Assembly: GCA_031258505.1 (NCBI GenBank)
Contig: JAIRMT010000098.1
Span: forward strand, 1 to 12,047
DNA: 12,047 bases
Source of the DNA: Treponema sp.
GTDB lineage: Bacteria > Spirochaetota > Spirochaetia > Treponematales > Breznakiellaceae
Direction of reading: 5' to 3'
Positions 6,858 to 12,047 of this stretch are shown here, piece by piece (the stretch's first letter is position 1; each line of letters opens with the position of its first letter). A model generated the notes under the pieces. It did not search any database. It was not told the DNA's origin and saw only the letters and a program-made list of their open reading frames with translations. Made by a program: the position numbers and the translations under genes.

Positions 6858-8234
6858 TTAATCTTCCCCGTCAGTATCGTTGCTGGTGGTATCGCCATTC
6901 ATTTCCGCCAGTTTGCGGTGCAGGGTCTTGCGGCCTATGCCAAGTGTTTCAGCAGTACGGCTCTTGTTCCCTTTAAGAAACGAAAGCGTGTCGCGGATGA
7001 TGATACGCTCGGATTCTTCAAGGCTTGTTCCCAGAGGAATACGTATCCAGCCCTCGTCTGATTGAGCGCGAAGCGTGGGCGGCAGGTCGTCCTCGGTGAT
7101 GATACTGCCTTTGCTCATAACCACAGCGCTCTCCATGCAGTTCCGCAGTTCCCTCACATTGCCCGGCCAGTCGTAGGAGTAGAGCGCAGCACGGGCCTTT
7201 TCGTTGATGCCTTCGATTCGCTTGCTGTTTTCTTCGGCAAACTCCCGCAAAAACGCAGTGATGAGGAGCGGAATGTCATCCTTACGTTCACGCAGAGGAG
7301 GAACAAGAATCGTTACTACGTTAAGACGGAAATAAAGGTCTTCACGAAAGTTACCTTTCTCGATTTCCGCCTTGAGATCGCGGTTTGTAGCGGCAACAAT
7401 ACGCACATCAGTCTCAATGGTTTCCTCACCACCAAGTCGCTCAAACTTTTTTTCCTGCAAAACGCGCAGGAGTTTTATCTGGATATTCTGATCGATTTCG
7501 CCAATTTCATCGAGAAAAAGCGTTCCCTCATTGGCAAGCTCAAACCGTCCGCGTCGGCGACTCGCTGCGCCGGTAAAGCTGCCCTTTTCATGGCCAAACA
7601 GTTCGCTTTCGAGTAGGCTTTCAGAAAGTGCGGCGCAGTGTACCTTGATAAGCGGCTTTTTCGCACGAGGCGACAGGCCGTGAATAGCGTCGGCCACTAG
7701 TTCCTTGCCCACGCCGGATTCGCCAGTAATGAGAACTGAGGCTTTGGACGGGGCAACGCGGCTTATGGTGTCAAACACTTTTCGCATGGGTGCGCTTGTA
7801 CCGGTGATGGTCTCAAACTGCTTCTGGTGTTCCAGTTCTTCTTCCATACGCCGGTTTTTCTGGGCAAGTTCCCGATTCTGGAGCGCTCGTTTGACAATAA
7901 ATGAAAGATGCTCAAGATTGGGCGGCTTGGTGAGAAAATCGTAAGCCCCATTCCGCATGGCCGCAACTGCACTGTCCACACTCCCGTGTCCAGTGAGCAT
8001 GATGACCGGCATACCCGGGGCTTCCGTAACAATACGCTTGAGAAGTTCTTCCCCACTTAAGCCATCCATACGAAGATCAGTGATAACCAGGTCAATGTCG
8101 CCCTTCTGGAAGCGTTTCCACGCCTCATCTCCCCGAGCTGCAGTTATAACCTCATAGCTATCCAGCTCAAGGTACTCGGCCAAACCTTCCCGTATGTGTT
8201 TTTCGTCATCAACTACTAATAATCTGAATTTCAT
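6858..8234 (-). CDS. NtrC-family sigma-54-dependent response regulator
   Basis: 458 aa. Receiver domain 1-118 with acidic pocket D9/D10, phospho-acceptor D53 and K103. AAA+ domain about 140-370 with Walker A GESGVGKE (171-178), sigma-54-contact loop GSFTGA (218-223, Ser replacing the usual Ala), Walker B LFLDE (239-243) and RELRN (361-365) at the end of the AAA+ lid. The Fis-type HTH is about 425-444 (TAETLGIGRKTLHRKLAEMN), followed by an acidic tail. It should bind enhancer sites and open sigma-54 promoters after phosphorylation by the kinase encoded 18 bases upstream. AAAGGAG (8244-8250, reverse strand) serves the ATG. Target genes are not in this window. Confidence 0.93.
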   Translation of the reverse strand: MKFRLLVVDDEKHIREGLAEYLELDSYEVITAARGDEAWKRFQKGDIDLVITDLRMDGLSGEELLKRIVTEAPGMPVIMLTGHGSVDSAVAAMRNGAYDFLTKPPNLEHLSFIVKRALQNRELAQKNRRMEEELEHQKQFETITGTSAPMRKVFDTISRVAPSKASVLITGESGVGKELVADAIHGLSPRAKKPLIKVHCAALSESLLESELFGHEKGSFTGAASRRRGRFELANEGTLFLDEIGEIDQNIQIKLLRVLQEKKFERLGGEETIETDVRIVAATNRDLKAEIEKGNFREDLYFRLNVVTILVPPLRERKDDIPLLITAFLREFAEENSKRIEGINEKARAALYSYDWPGNVRELRNCMESAVVMSKGSIITEDDLPPTLRAQSDEGWIRIPLGTSLEESERIIIRDTLSFLKGNKSRTAETLGIGRKTLHRKLAEMNGDTTSNDTDGED

Positions 8235-8252
8235 TGTTACGCGCTCCTTTCC

Positions 8253-9536
8253 TTATCCAAGACTACCCAGCCGGCGCAATTCTTCAATAGAAGTTTCCCC
8301 ATAATACGTGTCATGCGGCGCGGTCTCAGCCTTGTCGCCGCCATAGCCAATGAGCCGCCATTCCTTCTGGGGAATGGGCAGGGAAATGGTGAAACACGTC
8401 CCCTCGTTGGGCCTGGACTTAACCGTGATTTCTCCTCGATGCTCACGGATAATTTTGAACACGAGTGTCAGACCAAGTCCCGAACCAGTCGCTTTAGTGG
8501 TGAAGTATGGCTCAAAAATCTTTGACAGATCCTCCTCTGGAATCCCAATCCCCGTATCGTTGATCCTGATAAAGACCTCTGTATCAGTCGCTTCGGTTAT
8601 AACCGTGAGTACGCCGCCCTCGGCCATGGCTGCTATGGCATTTTTGATAAGGTTTAGCAAAACCTGTTTTATATGGCGTTCATCAAAGCTAATGGCCGGC
8701 AGGTCCTTAGCAAGCCGTAATTCGCTGGCAATATGGGTCTGCTCCAGTTCAACACCGACAAAACTGATGAGTTCCCTGATGATCTCGTTAATGTCCCCCT
8801 CGCGGAGGTCCATATCCATTGGCCTCACGGCAAAGAGAAAGTCTACGACAATATGGTTCAGGCGGTCAATCTCCTCATTCACCACAGCAAGGTATTTATC
8901 CAAAAGCTTGAAATATCTGGCTGTTTCGCTACTGTCATCCGGCTCACGCTCCTCGAAATAAGCCGCTTTGTTGGCATTGGTTACCTTCTGGATAAGCTGA
9001 ATATGAATCGAAAGCGAGCCGAGCGGGTTTTTTATCTCATGCGCGACACCTGCTGCCAGCGTAGTGAGGCTGGCGAGGTTTTCCATACGCCGCATAAGCG
9101 CCTCTTTACTCCGCTTCTCGGTAATATCTTCAATATAGATCAGGGAACCACAGACCTGCCGGTCGCGCACGAGAGGCAGCACATTGAAGGAGAGAAGCCG
9201 CTGTTTACCATTAACCTCCACATCAAACTCCCGCTCCTGTACCCGATCCCCACTTTGGAGCGTGGTCTCAAAGAACCTGGCCACTATATCGTCCTGAATC
9301 TGCGTCCAGATTGGCTCGCTTCCCTCGCTCACGTTCAACGACAGGAAGCGTTCCGCGTATTTGTTGGCCATAATCAGGTTATGCTCAGTATCGCAGACAA
9401 GAATCCCCTCGGTGAGTGAATCAAGCACTGTTTCCAGCCGGTCGATTTCAGCCGCTGCTGAAAAGAGCAGAGCCTGTATCTGCTCTACGGTCAGTTTATT
9501 TAGTTTTTGTAAGGCTCGTCTGATGAATTGTCGCAT
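8253..9536 (-). CDS. NtrB-like PAS sensor histidine kinase
   Basis: 427 aa with no membrane segment, so cytosolic like NtrB. Order: coiled N-terminus with an IDRLE segment (about 1-35), PAS domain about 36-145, HisKA H-box GVAHEIKNPLGS with phospho-acceptor H166, a charged helical insertion about 186-235, then HATPase_c with N box NLIKNA (295-300), G1 DTGIG (327-331), F box FEPYF (341-345) and G2 GSGLGL (351-356). A C-terminal extension of about 35 residues is unassigned. I chose ATG 9536 (AAGGA just upstream on this strand) over TTG 9569, which lies inside the preceding gene. It should phosphorylate the adjacent activator; the signal read by the PAS domain is unknown. Confidence 0.92.
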   Translation of the reverse strand: MRQFIRRALQKLNKLTVEQIQALLFSAAAEIDRLETVLDSLTEGILVCDTEHNLIMANKYAERFLSLNVSEGSEPIWTQIQDDIVARFFETTLQSGDRVQEREFDVEVNGKQRLLSFNVLPLVRDRQVCGSLIYIEDITEKRSKEALMRRMENLASLTTLAAGVAHEIKNPLGSLSIHIQLIQKVTNANKAAYFEEREPDDSSETARYFKLLDKYLAVVNEEIDRLNHIVVDFLFAVRPMDMDLREGDINEIIRELISFVGVELEQTHIASELRLAKDLPAISFDERHIKQVLLNLIKNAIAAMAEGGVLTVITEATDTEVFIRINDTGIGIPEEDLSKIFEPYFTTKATGSGLGLTLVFKIIREHRGEITVKSRPNEGTCFTISLPIPQKEWRLIGYGGDKAETAPHDTYYGETSIEELRRLGSLG

Positions 9537-9546
9537 AGCATCCTTA

Positions 9547-10845
9547 TTATACGCCAAAGCTCCGCGCAAGTTCGCTGGGTAAGGCGCTCATCAAACGTTC
9601 CAGCGCCAGAGCGGGACTCTGGTTATAGGTTCCCACGGCGTTTGCCGCCTCTCCCGTATATTTTCGCCAAATATCGCGCCCAATATTCGGGGTATGAGTA
9701 AGTTCCCCAGCGGCGCTCTCGGAAACCAGCGCCAGCAGGCTACTCAAGAAGCGCAGAAACAGGCTTCGCAGCTCGAAACCTCCAGCGCCATCAACGACTT
9801 TGGCGATAACTGTTTTGGCGTCAGTGCCTGGTCTGCCAAGACCAGCGTTTTCCGCTATAGGCGCGCTTATCTTACCCAGCGCCACTAGTTCTTCAGGCAA
9901 AGGCCGACCCGCGCGCCGCAAAAGCCGCACTGTTTTAAGGGCAATCGAAGCGGCCAGAAACGCAGCGAGCGGTTGCAGGCTCTCGGCTGACACTGGCAGA
10001 AACGAGTCGAGGTACGCGCCAATGCCCTTAGCGCTTTCTTCACGAAAAAGGCTCTGTATGACCTGCGCCTCAAGTTCTGGCGGGCGCTGAACAAAGCGGT
10101 ATGGCCGCAGGCGCGACAGTATCGTTGGTAACAAAGTTCCCTCACGGGCGCTGGTAAGCACAACGGTCAACGATGCGGGCGGTTCTTCAAGGAGCTTTAA
10201 CAGCGAGTTACGCGCCCCTTCCTGCATACGATCGGCGTTTTCAAGGAGGAGAAACTTCCGTCTGCCGGATGGCGCAAGATGGCTCCAGTAAGCAGCGCGT
10301 CTGATCTGCGCAATGGGTATGAGGTCGCTCATGCCCTCGCTTTCCAGTTTCAGCGCGTTCTTGAGTATCGAATCAACCCGTTTTTTGAGCGCGGCTTCGG
10401 TTTTGGCTAGGTTGAGCGCGTCAATATCTTCTTCCAGAGCAACGAGGTACGCGCTTATCTTGTTAAACTTAGCGTCTTCTTCCCACAGGTCCGGCGAAAA
10501 ACGGGCAAGGAGTTTGCGTATTGCGCGGATAAACAGGGTTCGCCCAGCCGCTGTATCGCGCTGAAACGCGGCGGCGCTGGCGGCAATCTCAGCGTAAAAC
10601 GGGCGAGACCCAAGCAGCAGCGTGTCCGGGTCTGCAAGCGCGCGGTGTCTGGCACAGGAAGTGCAGACGCAATCCTCTGGCGCGTTAGCCTGTTCGCAGG
10701 ACAGGACGCGAGCAAGCTCAAGCGCCGCGCTTCCCTTACCCGACGCTGGCGGTCCCGCGAACAGAAGCGACGGCGCCAGCTTCCCCGCGACTTTATCACG
10801 GGCAAGCTGATTCACCGCGCCTTGCCCCACAATGGTTTCAAACAT
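9547..10845 (-). CDS. holB: DNA polymerase III delta' subunit (clamp loader)
   Basis: 432 aa from ATG 10845, giving the family-typical N-terminus MFETIVGQ. An upstream in-frame TTG at 10881 is less likely. P-loop GPPASGKGS (31-39), zinc knuckle C50-x8-C59-x-C61-x2-C64, degenerate Walker B FLLLENADRM, ARNSLLKLLEEPP and sensor-1 region LTSAREGTLLPTILSRLRP. The SRC arginine-finger motif reads SRL. The degenerate ATPase centre favours delta' over the DnaX tau/gamma subunit. It is about 100 residues longer than E. coli delta', mostly from a charged helical insertion between the zinc knuckle and Walker B. It is the first gene of the operon with the kinase and activator; its stop lies 10 bases before the kinase ATG and holds that gene's ribosome site. 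Confidence 0.85.
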   Translation of the reverse strand: MFETIVGQGAVNQLARDKVAGKLAPSLLFAGPPASGKGSAALELARVLSCEQANAPEDCVCTSCARHRALADPDTLLLGSRPFYAEIAASAAAFQRDTAAGRTLFIRAIRKLLARFSPDLWEEDAKFNKISAYLVALEEDIDALNLAKTEAALKKRVDSILKNALKLESEGMSDLIPIAQIRRAAYWSHLAPSGRRKFLLLENADRMQEGARNSLLKLLEEPPASLTVVLTSAREGTLLPTILSRLRPYRFVQRPPELEAQVIQSLFREESAKGIGAYLDSFLPVSAESLQPLAAFLAASIALKTVRLLRRAGRPLPEELVALGKISAPIAENAGLGRPGTDAKTVIAKVVDGAGGFELRSLFLRFLSSLLALVSESAAGELTHTPNIGRDIWRKYTGEAANAVGTYNQSPALALERLMSALPSELARSFGV

Positions 10846-10884
10846 AATCCCAGAATACTGGTAAGCCGCTATGGAGAGCAAGCC

Positions 10885-10912
10885 GTTTTATCCCTTCTGT
10901 TTGTTTGTTCAA
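10885..10912 (-). promoter_or_regulatory. Candidate promoter of the holB-kinase-activator operon
   Basis: On the reverse strand, TTGAAC (10907-10912) is followed after 16 bp by TAAAAC (10885-10890), in the gap upstream of holB. The -35 is good and the -10 is weak. It is the best candidate I see in the 10846-11000 stretch. Confidence 0.35.
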
Positions 10913-10963
10913 TCCACGCGCTCATAAGAAACGCGACAGCGCCCTTAGCGTGGGGTTTAGTAT

Positions 10964-10995
10964 CCCGCCATGAATGGCGCGCTATTCATGGCGGG
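10964..10995. repeat. Perfect 12-bp inverted repeat between divergent promoters
   Basis: cccgccatgaat (10964-10975) and attcatggcggg (10984-10995) pair perfectly around an 8-base loop, ggcgcgct. It lies between the holB side and the forward promoter at 11005, ten bases from its -35. No T-run follows directly. It could be an operator, an extruded hairpin, or a subterminal hairpin left by an IS200/IS605-type element. Confidence 0.8.
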
Positions 10996-11004
10996 GATTC
11001 TCTA

Positions 11005-11033
11005 TTGAACTCTTTTTACCGTTCCAGTATAAA
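11005..11033 (+). promoter_or_regulatory. Sigma-70 promoter upstream of the YbaK-like gene
   Basis: TTGAAC (11005-11010), a 17-bp spacer and TATAAA (11028-11033) make a strong vegetative promoter, with initiation expected near 11040. That leaves a leader of about 150 nt before the deacylase ATG at 11189, containing a short ORF and a stem-loop. Confidence 0.7.
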
Positions 11034-11061
11034 GGCGTAGTTATTATGAACAAATTTGGAA

Positions 11062-11128
11062 GGGGCAGCATGGGACGAGGGCGCTCAGTGGAAGAAGCGC
11101 TGGGACCTCCCATTCCCCTCGCCTTTTT
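11062..11128 (+). terminator. Attenuator-like stem-loop in the deacylase leader
   Basis: gggg (11062-11065) with cccc (11115-11118), tggga (11071-11075) with tccca (11108-11112) and gcgct (11081-11085) with agcgc (11096-11100) nest into one long hairpin. Five T residues follow at 11124-11128, five bases beyond the stem. This resembles an intrinsic terminator placed between promoter and gene, hence a possible attenuator. The short ORF at 11070 is translated through its 3' arm. Confidence 0.4.
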
Positions 11129-11150
11129 GAGTTCTTTGCGCCTCTTATAG
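11070..11150 (+). CDS. Putative 26-aa leader peptide
   Basis: Forward ORF MGRGRSVEEALGPPIPLAFL... ending TAG at 11150, with a good ribosome site GGAAGGGG (11058-11065) before ATG 11070. An in-frame ATG at 11046 would add eight residues. The codons for Gly-Pro-Pro-Ile-Pro (11103-11117) fall in the 3' arm of the leader hairpin, so a ribosome slowed there would open it. The downstream gene is of the family that edits misacylated tRNA-Pro. It may be a regulatory leader or an unrelated micro-ORF; no family is recognised. Confidence 0.35.
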   Translation: MGRGRSVEEALGPPIPLAFLSSLRLL

Positions 11151-11188
11151 GGGAGCAAGCAGCTGATCAACTATAAGGTAGGTAAAGT

Positions 11189-11671
11189 ATGTCTATTGAA
11201 AGGGTTCGATCTTATTTGAAGTTATGGGGCAGAGACCAGGATATTATCGAGCTTGAAAACTCCACTGCCACGGTTCTTGAGGCAGCTGCTTCATTGGGCT
11301 GTATACCCGCCCGGATAGCCAAAAGCATAGCCTTGAGCCACGGAGAGGCGGTTGTGGTAGTGGTTATTGCGGGGGACATGAAACTGGATAACCGCAAGTA
11401 CAAAGATCGTTTTGGGGTTAAAGCCCGGATGTTATCTCCAGAGGAAGCGCTGCGTCGTACTGGTCATGCCATTGGCGGGGTTTGTCCCTTTGGGTTGCCT
11501 GAAGGGGTAGCGGTGTATCTGGATAGCTCCTTAAAACGCTTTGATAGGGTGTTTCCTGCCTGTGGCAGTGGTAATTCGGCGATAGGGCTTACCCTGGAGG
11601 AACTTAACGAATATTCCCGCAATCAAGCATGGGTGGATGTTTGCAAGCCTATTGCCGGGACTGGTGAATGA
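11189..11671 (+). CDS. YbaK/ProX-family aminoacyl-tRNA deacylase
   Basis: 160 aa cytosolic editing-domain protein. The family hydrolyses mischarged tRNAs, chiefly Cys-tRNA-Pro (YbaK) or Ala-tRNA-Pro (ProX). The conserved lysine is K45 in RIAKSIAL. Further motifs are VVVIAGD about 56-62, the glycine-rich GGVCPFGLP about 96-104 (family GG.sP.G) and ACGSGNSAIGLT about 123-134. The full single-domain length is present. The ATG at 11189 has AAGGTAGG (11175-11182) in front. The pattern is closer to ProX or YwhH-like stand-alone proteins than to E. coli YbaK, so substrate specificity is open. It is transcribed from the 11005 promoter through an attenuator-like leader, and its stop lies seven bases before a parS site. 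Confidence 0.87.
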   Translation: MSIERVRSYLKLWGRDQDIIELENSTATVLEAAASLGCIPARIAKSIALSHGEAVVVVVIAGDMKLDNRKYKDRFGVKARMLSPEEALRRTGHAIGGVCPFGLPEGVAVYLDSSLKRFDRVFPACGSGNSAIGLTLEELNEYSRNQAWVDVCKPIAGTGE

Positions 11672-11677
11672 GTAGCG

Positions 11678-11693
11678 TGTTTCACGTGAAACC
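11678..11693. other. parS centromere site (ParB/Spo0J binding)
   Basis: TGTTTCACGTGAAACC matches the parS consensus TGTTTCACGTGAAACA at 15 of 16 positions, with a perfect 14-bp palindrome at 11679-11692. parS is the loading site for ParB in chromosome segregation and normally clusters near oriC. A second 15-bp palindrome, aaacccc-g-ggggttt (11689-11703), overlaps its right end. No parA or parB gene is visible here. Confidence 0.9.
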
Positions 11694-11714
11694 CCGGGGG
11701 TTTAAATCCCCACA

Positions 11715-11940
11715 ACGGGCGGGTCAGAAGTTGAAACGGGCGAGCCAAAAGTTGAAACGGGCGGGTTAAAAATTTCAACGGGCGAGTCAAAAGTTGAAAC
11801 GGGCGAGCCAAAAGTTGAAACGGGCGAGTCAAAAGTTGAAACGGGCGAGCCAGAAATTTAAACGGACGAGTCAAAAATTTTAACGGACGAGTCAGAAATT
11901 TTAACGGACAAGCCATTCGTTTCAACGGGCAAGTCATATT
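11715..11940. repeat. 21-bp tandem repeat array C, 10 units plus a partial
   Basis: Ten head-to-tail 21-bp units (11715-11924) and a truncated eleventh. Units start acgggcgag or acggacgag, continue with (t/c)caaaag or (t/c)cagaaa and end ttgaa or tttaa. Units 2 and 5 are identical, as are units 4 and 6. Divergence grows toward the right end. The array starts 22 bases after parS. Both strands stay open for the reason given for array A; the reverse frame reads RPFQLLA-type heptads that I treat as spurious. It has the same period as arrays A and B and the same ttga-x2-c register. Confidence 0.92.
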
Positions 11941-11972
11941 ATAAGAGCGGGAACGCAAGAGCAGCTCATAAC

Positions 11973-11991
11973 CCTTTCCTGAGCGGAAAGG
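11973..11991. terminator. Short hairpin after the repeat array
   Basis: cctttcc (11973-11979) and ggaaagg (11985-11991) form a perfect 7-bp stem with loop tgagc. No T-run follows, so terminator function is doubtful. Otherwise 11941-12026 shows nothing I can assign. Confidence 0.3.
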
Positions 11992-12026
11992 ATAGAGAAC
12001 AAGCATAATAGCGTTGGGAATTGCTG

Positions 12027-12047
12027 ATGAAACAGCGAATGTTATTG
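12027..12047 (+). CDS. Possible start of a gene cut by the window edge
   Basis: ATG at 12027 opens a frame to the last base (MKQRMLL), preceded by a weak ggga at about 12016-12019. Seven codons are too few to identify or confirm a gene. It could be the first gene after the parS/array region. Confidence 0.2.

Noticed and set aside
8733..9419. 228-aa forward open frame opposite the histidine kinase gene
   Set aside because: The reverse frame carries the complete H, N, G1, F and G2 boxes; the forward frame has no recognisable motif.
10982..11170. 62-aa reverse open frame opposite the deacylase leader
   Set aside because: No ribosome site, and it overlaps the forward promoter and leader hairpin. 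The forward short ORF has a better initiation signal.
11623..12006. 127-aa reverse open frame across array C
   Set aside because: Same periodicity artefact. It also overlaps the end of the deacylase gene and runs through parS.
11672..12047. Replication origin next to parS
   Set aside because: I found no cluster of DnaA boxes (TTATNCACA) or AT-rich unwinding region here. parS suggests proximity to oriC but the origin itself is not visible.

Overview
The window looks like a chromosomal segment of a spirochaete, most likely a Treponema of the termite-gut type. This rests on the balanced base composition, the mix of spirochaete-style proteins (a long PRPP-synthetase homologue, a periplasmic helical-repeat protein, a BadF-type sugar kinase, an NtrB/NtrC pair behind a delta'-type clamp-loader gene) and the abundance of short tandem repeats between genes. 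It is inference from memory; no search was run.

Layout: 1-810 is non-coding, with a degenerate inverted-repeat element (about 40-230) and a 420-bp array of 21-bp tandem units in two blocks (307-726). Then come a ribose-phosphate pyrophosphokinase-family gene with an overlapping small Cys-rich protein gene (811-2111), and a consensus sigma-70 promoter driving a tight three-gene operon: YtrA-like GntR regulator, ABC ATPase, ABC permease (2133-4058). After a terminator-like hairpin lies a roughly 260-nt highly structured RNA (about 4121-4379) that I recognise as a HEARO/omega-RNA-like element without its IscB gene. It ends exactly at the ATGA start of the next gene, an exported helical-repeat protein. 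A small membrane protein and a BadF/NAGK-family kinase, overlapping by ATGA, complete the forward block (5551-6719).

On the reverse strand, a delta'-subunit gene (holB), a cytosolic PAS histidine kinase and a sigma-54 activator form one operon (6858-10845). To its right is a forward promoter with an ideal 17-bp spacer, a perfect 12-bp hairpin, a short putative leader ORF inside an attenuator-like stem-loop, and a YbaK/ProX-like aminoacyl-tRNA deacylase gene (11189-11671). Seven bases after that gene is a 15/16 match to the parS centromere consensus, followed almost at once by a third 21-bp tandem array (11715-11940).

How it fits together: parS implies an origin-proximal location. The GntR-ABC operon is a self-contained sensor/transporter module. 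The kinase and activator should control sigma-54 promoters elsewhere. The best leads are the orphan omega-RNA at a start codon, the parS-adjacent 21-bp array that shares its period with the other two blocks, and the possible Pro-codon attenuator ahead of the tRNA-editing gene.
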